Origin: SVQP01 sp045594445
Lineage (GTDB): Bacteria > Bacillota > Clostridia > Oscillospirales > CAG-272
DNA: 11,893 bases
Reading direction: 5' to 3'
Assembly: GCA_045594445.1 (NCBI GenBank)
Contig: JAZNYL010000009.1
Location: 1-11,893 of the forward strand
A model generated the notes under the pieces. The model was not told the origin of the DNA, searched no databases, and saw nothing but the letters and a program-made list of their open reading frames with translations. Below are positions 5,704-11,893 of this stretch, in pieces. Each line of letters starts with the position of its first letter. Position 1 is the stretch's first letter. Position numbers and translations under genes: made by a program.

Positions 5704-7176
5704 ATGGCTGATTTGAAAATGCTTGCCATCGACCTTGGCGCGTCCAGCGGCAGAGGTATCGTTGGCTCTTTTGACGGTGAGAAGCTGACCTTGCGCGAAA
5801 ACCATCGCTTCTCAAACGATCCCATGTACGTAAACGGCAGATTTACGTGGGACATTCTGCGCATCTATTTTGAGATCAAGAACTCGATCACCAAGACCAT
5901 CATCGACGGCGACGATATCGCAAGCATGGGTATCGACACCTGGGGTGTTGACTACGGTATGATCGACAAAAACGGCAGACTGATGGCTAACCCCATTCAC
6001 TACCGTGACACGAGAACCGAGAACGTTACCGATTACGTCAAGGGCTTCGTATCCCCTGAAGAGATTTACAACGTCACGGGTATTCAGGCAATCGATTTCA
6101 ACACGCTCAACCAGCTCGCTGTTGAAAAGAGAGACAACGCTGAAGGCTTTGACAGAGCGGATAAGATCCTGTTTATCCCCGACCTGCTCAACTACTTCCT
6201 GACCGGCAAGATGGCAACCGAATATACCATCGCCTCCACCGGCATGATCCTGGATGCAAACTCCAGAAAGATTTCCTCCGAGCTGATTGCAAAGCTGGGT
6301 ATCCCCGAGAGCAAGTTTGCTCCCATGGTAGAGCCCGGTACCAACCTCGGCGCGCTGCTGCCTTCCATTACCGACGAGGTAGGCAAGAACCGCATTCAGG
6401 TTTACACCACCGCGTCTCACGACACGGCATCCGCAGTCATTGCAGTTCCCGCAACCGGCAAGGACTTCATTTACATCTCCTCCGGCACTTGGTCGCTCAT
6501 GGGCGCAGAGCTTGACGCTCCGCTGATCAACGACGCAACCAGAGCTGCTAACCTGACCAACGAGGGCGGTGCTATGGGCACCATCCGCTTCCTCAAGAAC
6601 ATCATGGGTCTTTGGATCATTCAGGAATCCAGAAGACAGTGGAAGAGAGAAGGCAAGGACTACTCGTTTGCTCAGATGGAGGCTTGGGCTAAGGAATGCA
6701 CACCCTTCCGCTCGCTGATCAACGTGGACTACAAGTCGTTCGGCACGCCCGGCAATATGCCCGAAAAGATTCGTGAGTATTGCCGCATGACCGGTCAGCC
6801 CGTTCCACAAACGGTTGGCGAGGTCGTTCGTTGCATTTACGAATCCCTGGCTCTCAAGTACCGTTATACCGTAGATACCATTGGCCAGCTGCGCGGCAAG
6901 CCCGCTACCATGATCAACGTCGTGGGCGGCGGTACCAAGGATAAGTTCCTGTCTCAGATGACCGCAGACGCTTGCGGTATCCCCGTATGTGCAGGTCCCG
7001 AGGAGGCAACCGCTATCGGTAACCTCGTAATGCAGGCAATCGCTCAGGGCGAGATCAAGGATCTGGCCGAGGCAAGAGAGGTTGTTGCAAACTCGTTTGA
7101 GATGAAGCACTATCAGCCTTGCGCAGAGCGCGAGGCATGGGACGAAGCGTACGCACGCTTCTGCAAGCTGCAGTAA
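5704..7176 (+). CDS. rhaB: Rhamnulokinase
   Basis: FGGY-family sugar kinase that phosphorylates L-rhamnulose to L-rhamnulose 1-phosphate with ATP, the second step of L-rhamnose breakdown in the cytoplasm. 490 residues, the normal length. Visible: the N-terminal phosphate loop AIDLGASSGRGIVGSF (8-23); GIDTWGVDYGMIDKNG (76-91) and NPIHYRDTRT (96-105), a rhamnulokinase signature; SHDTASAV with D240 as the likely catalytic base; YISSGTWSLMG (257-267); and NVVGGGTKDKFLSQMTAD (405-422) of the ATP-binding half. None of the partner genes (isomerase rhaA, aldolase rhaD, transporter) is in view, and prs follows 46 bp downstream. Arginine codons lean to AGA, unlike the CGC/CGT preference of the flanking dusB, trmD and sigma genes. 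A related FGGY kinase such as fuculokinase is possible but the sequence fits RhaB better. Confidence 0.92.
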   Translation: MADLKMLAIDLGASSGRGIVGSFDGEKLTLRENHRFSNDPMYVNGRFTWDILRIYFEIKNSITKTIIDGDDIASMGIDTWGVDYGMIDKNGRLMANPIHYRDTRTENVTDYVKGFVSPEEIYNVTGIQAIDFNTLNQLAVEKRDNAEGFDRADKILFIPDLLNYFLTGKMATEYTIASTGMILDANSRKISSELIAKLGIPESKFAPMVEPGTNLGALLPSITDEVGKNRIQVYTTASHDTASAVIAVPATGKDFIYISSGTWSLMGAELDAPLINDATRAANLTNEGGAMGTIRFLKNIMGLWIIQESRRQWKREGKDYSFAQMEAWAKECTPFRSLINVDYKSFGTPGNMPEKIREYCRMTGQPVPQTVGEVVRCIYESLALKYRYTVDTIGQLRGKPATMINVVGGGTKDKFLSQMTADACGIPVCAGPEEATAIGNLVMQAIAQGEIKDLAEAREVVANSFEMKHYQPCAEREAWDEAYARFCKLQ

Positions 7177-7182
7177 TTTTTT

Positions 7183-7202
7183 GACAATACAGGACAATAC
7201 AG
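7183..7202. repeat. 10-bp tandem direct repeat between rhaB and prs
   Basis: GACAATACAG occurs twice in a row (7183-7192, 7193-7202) in the 46-bp gap, just before the prs ribosome binding site. Purpose unknown. Confidence 0.7.
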
Positions 7203-7222
7203 TGATATAACGGAGGTACAAC

Positions 7223-8368
7223 ATGAAGGAACAGCAGTTTGCCGATCTCAGCTTGATTGGTATGCGCGGATGCGAGGACATCGCAAAAAAGGTTGACTAC
7301 TATCTCAAGGATTGGCACGGAATGGATCCCGAGGACACCTATCTGGTATCGGTATCCTGCCCCAGATTCGGTACGGGCGAGGCCAAGGCTCTGATCAAGC
7401 AGTCCATGCGTGGCCAGGACGTTTACATCATCTGCGACGTGTTCAATTACAGCGTCACCTATAAGATGTACGGGATGACCGTCCCCATGAGCCCCGACGA
7501 CCATTATGCTGACCTCAAGCGCATTATTGCTGCGATAGCGGGAAAGGCAAGAAGAATCACCGTAATCATGCCCATGCTTTACGAGGGCAGACAGCACCGC
7601 AGACAGTCAAGAGAATCCCTTGACTGTGCACTGATGCTGCAGGAGCTGGTTGCGATGGGTGTTTCCAACATTATCACCTTTGACGCACACGACCCCAGAA
7701 TTTGTAACGCAATTCCGCTGGAAGGCTTTGACGACGTCAGACCTACCTACCAGATGATCAAGGCGCTGGTTCGCGCCGTGCCCGACATCATTATTGACAA
7801 GGACAACATGGTCATCATTTCTCCCGACGAGGGTGCTATGCAGAGATGCATGTACTATTCCTCGGTGCTGGGCCTGGATATCGGTATGTTCTATAAGCGC
7901 CGCAACTACTCCGTTGTGGTCAACGGCAAGAACCCCATCGAGGCACACGAGTACCTTGGTCAGGATCTGCACGGTAAGGACGTGCTGATCGTGGACGACA
8001 TGATCTCCTCGGGCGAATCTCTGCTTGACGTTGCTTCTCAGCTCAAGAACAGGGGAGCAAAGCGCGTATTTGCCGCTGCTTCGTTCGGTCTGTTTACCGA
8101 CGGCTGCGATAAGTTCGACAAGGCTTATGAATCCGGCTTAATTGACAAGGTTCTGTCCACCAATCTGGTTTACCGCCGTCCCGAGCTTGCCGAGAGAGAT
8201 TGGTTTGTTGAGGTTGACATGTCCAAGTACGTTTCCTACATCGTGGAAACGCTCAACCACGATACCACCATCAGCGATCTGTTGGATCCCGTTACCAAGA
8301 TCAATGCTCTTATGGAAAAGCACAGAGCTGATCTTGCGGCACAGGGCCAGATCAAAATGGATATCTAA
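7223..8368 (+). CDS. prs: Ribose-phosphate pyrophosphokinase (PRPP synthetase), long divergent form
   Basis: Transfers pyrophosphate from ATP to ribose 5-phosphate to make PRPP for purine, pyrimidine, His, Trp and NAD synthesis. 381 residues against about 315 for usual bacterial Prs. Visible: SVSCPRFGTGEAKALI (43-58) for the start of the fold; IMPMLYEGRQHRRQSRESLD (115-134), the counterpart of the PYFGYARQDR segment; FDAHDP (153-158) in place of the Mg/ATP-binding DLH motif; K225-R226-R227 in the flexible catalytic loop; and the PRPP-binding loop VLIVDDMISSGES (254-266). The additional length lies in the N-terminal half and in a C-terminal tail from about 340. GGAGGT is at 7212-7217, 5 bases before the ATG. 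It is probably cotranscribed with rhaB and ends at a GC-rich terminator. The family call is firm; a changed allosteric control is only a guess from the altered loops. Confidence 0.9.
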   Translation: MKEQQFADLSLIGMRGCEDIAKKVDYYLKDWHGMDPEDTYLVSVSCPRFGTGEAKALIKQSMRGQDVYIICDVFNYSVTYKMYGMTVPMSPDDHYADLKRIIAAIAGKARRITVIMPMLYEGRQHRRQSRESLDCALMLQELVAMGVSNIITFDAHDPRICNAIPLEGFDDVRPTYQMIKALVRAVPDIIIDKDNMVIISPDEGAMQRCMYYSSVLGLDIGMFYKRRNYSVVVNGKNPIEAHEYLGQDLHGKDVLIVDDMISSGESLLDVASQLKNRGAKRVFAAASFGLFTDGCDKFDKAYESGLIDKVLSTNLVYRRPELAERDWFVEVDMSKYVSYIVETLNHDTTISDLLDPVTKINALMEKHRADLAAQGQIKMDI

Positions 8369-8380
8369 AGTAAAAAATTA

Positions 8381-8409
8381 CCGCCCGCGCGCAGCGCGGG
8401 CGGGTTTTT
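8381..8409 (+). terminator. GC-rich intrinsic terminator after prs
   Basis: 10-bp stem CCGCCCGCGC (8381-8390) with GCGCGGGCGG (8394-8403), 3-base loop GCA, followed by G and five T (8405-8409). Confidence 0.92.
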
Positions 8410-8423
8410 ACCCAAAATAACTG

Positions 8424-8452
8424 TTGCATTTATTTTTATATTGTGATATAAT
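8424..8452 (+). promoter_or_regulatory. Promoter of rimM-trmD unit
   Basis: TTGCAT (8424-8429), 17-base spacer, TATAAT (8447-8452) with a TGA extension at 8444-8446. It lies right after the prs terminator and about 30 bases before the rimM start. Confidence 0.75.
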
Positions 8453-8471
8453 ATAAATAACTGTAAACAAT

Positions 8472-8476
8472 GGAGG
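8472..8476 (+). promoter_or_regulatory. Ribosome binding site GGAGG deciding a GTG start
   Basis: GGAGG is 5 bases before the GTG at 8482. The in-frame ATG at 8470 overlaps this site and has none of its own, so GTG 8482 is preferred as the rimM start. Confidence 0.8.
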
Positions 8477-8481
8477 TTATT

Positions 8482-8994
8482 GTGAAACTGATTGCATTTC
8501 CCGAGTGCGGAAAGATCGTCAATACACACGGCGTCATGGGCGCTGTCAAAATAGAATCCTGGTGTAACACGCCCGCGGTGCTTGCAAAGCTGAAGCGCGT
8601 TTATCTGCCGACCAAGGACGGCATGAAGGAAATCCCCGTCAAGCGCGCGTCTGTGTTCAAGCAGTTCGTGATTGCCGAGCTGGAGGGCGTGACGACCGTG
8701 GATGCGGCAAACGCATTGCGCGGAAAGGTGCTGCACGCGGCAAGGGAAGACTTGAAGATTCCCGAGGGCGAATATCTGATCGCGGAGCTGATCGGGCTTG
8801 ACGTGGTGGACGTAGAGACCGGTAAGGTCTACGGACAGCTCTCTGACGTGCTGGATCAGGGTCCTGCCGATATTTACGTGGTCAAGACTCAGGACGGCGA
8901 GCGCATGATGCCTGCTGTGGACGAGTTTGTCAAGGGCATTGATGCCGAGCGCGGCATTCTGGTCGCACCCATTGGCGGTATGCTGGAGGACTGA
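8482..8994 (+). CDS. rimM: Ribosome maturation factor RimM
   Basis: Assembly factor that binds ribosomal protein S19 and helps mature the head of the 30S subunit. From GTG 8482 the protein has 170 residues, the usual length. The N-terminal RimM beta-barrel covers about 9-89 and opens with the family signature GKIVNTHGVMGAVKI (10-24). The PRC-barrel domain covers about 98-168 (YLIAELIGLDVVDVETGKVY; YVVKTQDGERMMPAVDEFV; GILVAPIGGMLE). The stop is 6 bases before trmD, the classic pairing, so both are translated from one message. In most Firmicutes rpsP and a KH-domain gene precede rimM; here prs and its terminator do, and rimM has its own promoter. Confidence 0.95.
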   Translation: MKLIAFPECGKIVNTHGVMGAVKIESWCNTPAVLAKLKRVYLPTKDGMKEIPVKRASVFKQFVIAELEGVTTVDAANALRGKVLHAAREDLKIPEGEYLIAELIGLDVVDVETGKVYGQLSDVLDQGPADIYVVKTQDGERMMPAVDEFVKGIDAERGILVAPIGGMLED

Positions 8995-9000
8995 GCACTT

Positions 9001-9702
9001 ATGCGATTTGATATTATGACGTTGTTTCCCGACCTTGTGAATACCGTGCTTGGTGAGAGCATCATCGGCCGCGCGCAAAAGAGCGGCGCGATCGAGGTGC
9101 ACACGCATCAGATCCGCGATTATTCCGAGGACAAGCACCGCCGTGTGGACGATACGCCCTACGGTGGCGGCAAGGGCATGCTGATGGCGGCACCGCCCGT
9201 ATATAATTGCTTTCAAGGCGTGCTGCGTGCGCAGGCCGAGGATGGCTTTACCGGTACGCGCCGCGTCATTTTCCTCTCGCCGGCAGGCAAGGTGCTGACT
9301 CAAAAAAAGGCCGAGGAGCTGGCGAATTACGACAATCTGGTGTTGCTTTGCGGACACTACGAGGGCATTGACTGCCGCGTGATCGACGAGATCGTGGACG
9401 AGGAGCTCTCAATCGGCGACTATGTGCTCACGGGTGGGGAAATTCCCGCTTGTATTCTGGTGGATGCGGTTGCGCGACTTTGCGAGGGCGTGCTGGCCGA
9501 TCCCGAGTGCTATGAAAAGGAAAGCATTTCATCGGGGCTTTTGGAGTACCCGCAATATACAAGACCTTACGAATGGCACGGCGTTACGGTTCCCGACGTG
9601 CTGATCTCGGGCCATCACGCCAACATTGAAGCTTGGCGAGTGCAGAAGGCCACCGAAAAAACCGAACGGGTAAGGCCCGATTTACTGAAAAAGAACGACT
9701 GA
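9001..9702 (+). CDS. trmD: tRNA (guanine-N1-)-methyltransferase TrmD
   Basis: SPOUT-class methyltransferase that makes m1G37 in tRNAs using S-adenosylmethionine, preventing +1 frameshifts. 233 residues. Visible: MRFDIMTLFPDL start; RRVDDTPYGGGKGMLM (47-62); the trefoil-knot SAM site LLCGHYEGIDCRVIDE (115-130) and SIGDYVLTGGEIPACILVDA (137-156); SGLLEYPQYTRPYEWHGV (178-195); and LISGHHANIEAWR (201-213) of the tRNA-binding C-terminal domain. By eye E174 stands where E. coli has catalytic Asp169; I believe Glu is common here in Clostridia, so no defect is claimed. No clear Shine-Dalgarno site lies in the 6-base gap behind rimM, which points to translational coupling. rplS, the usual next gene, is absent here. 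Confidence 0.96.
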   Translation: MRFDIMTLFPDLVNTVLGESIIGRAQKSGAIEVHTHQIRDYSEDKHRRVDDTPYGGGKGMLMAAPPVYNCFQGVLRAQAEDGFTGTRRVIFLSPAGKVLTQKKAEELANYDNLVLLCGHYEGIDCRVIDEIVDEELSIGDYVLTGGEIPACILVDAVARLCEGVLADPECYEKESISSGLLEYPQYTRPYEWHGVTVPDVLISGHHANIEAWRVQKATEKTERVRPDLLKKND

Positions 9703-9703
9703 A

Positions 9704-9709
9704 AGGAGG
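9704..9709 (+). promoter_or_regulatory. Ribosome binding site AGGAGG deciding a TTG start
   Basis: AGGAGG begins just after the trmD stop and is 7 bases before TTG 9717. Upstream in-frame starts, including an ATG at 9633, lie inside trmD and have no such site. Confidence 0.85.
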
Positions 9710-9716
9710 GAATATC

Positions 9717-11702
9717 TTGATAGAGCAAAATAGTACGCCGAAAAAAGAGCGGGTCGGCTCGCTGTTTTTCCATTTGTTTCACCGATTTTCCTTATGGCTC
9801 TATACCGTTTTGTGCAACTGTCTGCCTGCAAGAGTATTGACCTCCTATGAAGTATTGGAGCTGCGCTGGACTCGAATATGGACACGCGTACTGGGTGCAC
9901 CGGACGGCAGCTTGCGCAAAAAAATGCATACGGTGCGCTTGGGTGCTGCAAGGGTGCTGGAAAGAAGCAAGCTGTTGATCGTGCTTGATAAGATCGTGAA
10001 GTTCCTGATCCATTGTCCGCTCAACGTATACGGCACGTTTTTCCTGATCCACGGTGCGCTGGCCGCTGCGATTTACTTTGTATCCGGACGTGATTACGCG
10101 GGAAATATCGGTTGGGGCATTGCAGGTCTGATCATCGTCGTTGCCTCGTTGCCGCTTCTGTGCAGCAGCAAGCCCTTGTATCACGCTGCGTTCGGCAGTC
10201 GCATCATAGGCAAGATCCTGCGCGGATATCTTGGACTTGTGCCCATGAACAGAACGCAGGAGAAAAAGACGCGCGCGGGCATTGAGCTGGTGTACGCTGC
10301 GTTGGTGCTGGGCATTGCCTCGGGTGCTATGACGTATTTGTGGCATCCCGCCATCGTGCCGCTTGCGATTTTGCTGACTGTATTGGCAATTGCCGTGCTG
10401 TATATTCCCGAAGCGGGTGTGCTTTTGGCGTTGGCCACGTTCCCGTTCTGGTGGGTGACAGGGCAGTCTGCCATGTGTGCCGTCGGAATTTCGGGGATCA
10501 CGCTGTTCAGTTTTGTTTTCAAGCTGGTGCGCGGAAAGCGCGTGCTGCACTTGCATCTGATCGATTTCGTCATTCTCGCCCTGTGCGGCGTATTCGTCAC
10601 GCACGGTATCTTTACGCAGGGCGGCCTGACCTCGCTGATATACGGATTCGGATATACGCTGCTGATCGCCATGTATTTCCCGGTGATCAGTCTGATGCGC
10701 TCCGAGAATTGGCTGAACAGATGCTATAAGCTGCTGGCAACCTCGGGCATCGTACTCTCGGTGCTCAGCGTGATTCCGTTCGGACACATATTTGAATTTT
10801 TGGATATGCTGATCAAGCGCGTGGACCTTTCCATGATGGTACAGGTGTTTGCGCGCTACGATACCTACTTTGGCGAAACCGCGTTTATCGGCGGTATGCT
10901 GCTGATGCTGCTGCCCGTAATGCTGACCGAATTTATCGGAAAGCGAAGCATTACCGGCTATTTTGGGAATATCGTCTGGGTTGTGATTGGATGCGTTTCG
11001 GTGTTTATGACCATGCACCTTGGCGCATGGATCGGTCTTGGCGTGGCCCTGGTGCTGTTTTTCTTCATGTATAGCTACAAAACGCTCAGCATCGGTATGC
11101 TGCTTGCATTCCCGACGGCATGTGCGGTGACCTGGAGCGGGGAATTGGACCGCGCGCTGAATCTGCACAACCTTGAAATCGTGCAGGCGATCCTGGACGT
11201 CATCGTCACGCATTGTGACATGGCAGGAACCCGCCGCCTGATCGCGCAAAGTGTGCTGCGTATGTCGTGGGATCACGCACTTGGCGTGGGCTTGGGAGAT
11301 CATGCCGTACAGGCAGTTTTCCCGCAGTACGCTGCACCCGGCATGGAAACCATGACAAATATGCAAAACGCGTATCTGCAGCTTTTGGCTGAATGCGGAT
11401 ACCTTGCACTATTCGTGTTCTGTGCGGTGCTGATTCTGTTCTGCATCTGCGTGCTGACGTATTTGCGTCGCGGCAGCCACCCTGCCACCAAGGCGCGTAT
11501 GATCGCGGGCTTTTCCGGCCTTGCGGGTGTGCTTGTTCTGGGCTTCTTCTGTAATTTCTTGGGAAGCGCAAGCATTTTCTCGCTGTTCTGGCTGATCATT
11601 GCGTTGAGCTGCGCAAGCATGAAAACACAATACGATATGAGATCGCGTACGCTTCAGACGCACAGCGGCACGCGGGAACGCACGGACATTGCGTTCCTAT
11701 AG
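9717..11702 (+). CDS. O-antigen ligase / polymerase-like polytopic membrane protein
   Basis: 661 residues from TTG 9717, ending in TAG 11700-11702. A cytoplasmic, basic N-terminal region of about 100 residues (with Trp/Arg-rich ELRWTRIWTRVLG) is followed by ten or more membrane segments between about 103 and 632. The later part has the outline of the Wzy_C/O-antigen ligase family: a segment like TxSRGAW (TMHLGAWIGLGVALVLFFF, 432-450), a large outer loop of about 475-550 with a GVGLGDHAVQAVFPQY stretch, and QNAYLQLLAECGYLALFVF (550-568). The family normally has Arg in the first and His-Asn in the second; here L435 and Q550-N551 stand there. Such proteins join or polymerise lipid-linked sugars on the outer membrane face; in a Gram-positive the substrate would be a wall or capsule glycan. 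The start is 14 bp behind trmD, so it is cotranscribed with rimM-trmD, an odd partner. Confidence 0.75.
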   Translation: MIEQNSTPKKERVGSLFFHLFHRFSLWLYTVLCNCLPARVLTSYEVLELRWTRIWTRVLGAPDGSLRKKMHTVRLGAARVLERSKLLIVLDKIVKFLIHCPLNVYGTFFLIHGALAAAIYFVSGRDYAGNIGWGIAGLIIVVASLPLLCSSKPLYHAAFGSRIIGKILRGYLGLVPMNRTQEKKTRAGIELVYAALVLGIASGAMTYLWHPAIVPLAILLTVLAIAVLYIPEAGVLLALATFPFWWVTGQSAMCAVGISGITLFSFVFKLVRGKRVLHLHLIDFVILALCGVFVTHGIFTQGGLTSLIYGFGYTLLIAMYFPVISLMRSENWLNRCYKLLATSGIVLSVLSVIPFGHIFEFLDMLIKRVDLSMMVQVFARYDTYFGETAFIGGMLLMLLPVMLTEFIGKRSITGYFGNIVWVVIGCVSVFMTMHLGAWIGLGVALVLFFFMYSYKTLSIGMLLAFPTACAVTWSGELDRALNLHNLEIVQAILDVIVTHCDMAGTRRLIAQSVLRMSWDHALGVGLGDHAVQAVFPQYAAPGMETMTNMQNAYLQLLAECGYLALFVFCAVLILFCICVLTYLRRGSHPATKARMIAGFSGLAGVLVLGFFCNFLGSASIFSLFWLIIALSCASMKTQYDMRSRTLQTHSGTRERTDIAFL

Positions 11703-11893
11703 CCGAAGAGAGCCGAACTCATACGCCCTGCGGCGAGAATTTTTCGCGTCTTATGCCAAATCTCGCCTCGCAATGTTGTAGGTATTATTCTTTCGATTAT
11801 CGCTGTGCGATTCCTTACAAGAGTAAACTTCGCGGAGGAGAACAAGGCGCTGGAGGCAATCAACAACGACCACTCAAACGTTGAGCGTCACTC
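11703..11893. other. Window-end stretch without a supported gene
   Basis: 191 bases. GGCGAGA (11732-11738) and TCTCGCC (11761-11767) form a 7-bp inverted repeat around 22 bases, too loose and without a T run to be called a terminator. The + frame continuing after the TAG of the previous gene stays open to the window end (63 codons; its last part reads FAEENKALEAINNDHSN) but has no ATG and no start with a ribosome binding site in view. Confidence 0.5.

Noticed and set aside
7201..7208. AGTGATAT between rhaB and prs as another unit of the hairpin array
   Set aside because: Single 8-base match in AT-rich sequence with no adjacent stem.
7181..7211. TTGACA (7181-7186) and TGATATAAC (7203-7211) as a separate prs promoter
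   Set aside because: The spacer would be 19 bases, and transcription would start at about 7218, after the ribosome binding site at 7212-7217, leaving prs without it.
5812..7281. Long open frame on the - strand opposite rhaB
   Set aside because: A shadow of rhaB, produced by its codon use; rich in His, Cys and Val without recognisable motifs.
9001..9702. Loss of the catalytic Asp in TrmD (Glu174 at that place)
   Set aside because: The alignment is by eye and I recall Glu in other clostridial TrmD proteins; all other motifs are intact.
9792..11366. Long open frame on the - strand opposite the ligase-like gene
   Set aside because: His/Gln/Arg-rich mirror of a hydrophobic coding strand; no plausible start or domain.

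Overview
The window reads as chromosomal DNA of a low-to-mid GC Gram-positive bacterium, most likely an uncultured gut-type member of the Clostridia. The clues are strong AGGAGG-type ribosome binding sites, frequent TTG/GTG starts, TATAAT promoters with TGn extensions, a lipoprotein with a DUF3221-like end, and protein sequences that look clostridial by eye. No rRNA, tRNA, CRISPR array or transposase was seen.

Left part (1-3521, all +): the 3' part of a dusB-type tRNA-dihydrouridine synthase is followed by a tightly packed four-gene unit. It encodes an ECF sigma factor, a membrane anti-sigma factor with an HxxxCxxC zinc motif and a long acidic Thr/Glu/Pro-rich outer region, an OmpR-type winged-helix regulator whose receiver domain has lost most phosphorylation residues, and a small Cys-rich lipoprotein. 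A strong terminator at 3491-3521 closes it. This looks like a complete envelope-signal module: sensor/anti-sigma, sigma factor, extra DNA-binding protein and a surface lipoprotein.

Middle (3522-5502): a convergent XerC/XerD-type tyrosine recombinase (- strand) has, immediately at its stop codon, an array of short hairpins. A constant ATATCACT linker alternates with stems whose sequence changes while base pairing is kept. This is the most unusual signal in the window. Divergent from the recombinase is an unrecognised multi-pass membrane protein with its own promoter and terminator.

Right-centre (5503-8410): a rhamnulokinase gene (rhaB) with no other rhamnose gene in view, behind an apparently activator-dependent promoter with an 11-bp direct repeat, is followed 46 bp later by a long, divergent PRPP synthetase (prs) and a GC-rich terminator. 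Both genes use AGA for arginine more than their neighbours, as if highly expressed.

Right end (8411-11893): a good promoter drives rimM and trmD (ribosome maturation and tRNA m1G37 methylation), followed 14 bp later by a large polytopic protein resembling the O-antigen ligase/polymerase family. The usual flanking genes rpsP and rplS are not adjacent. The last 191 bases hold no gene I can support.
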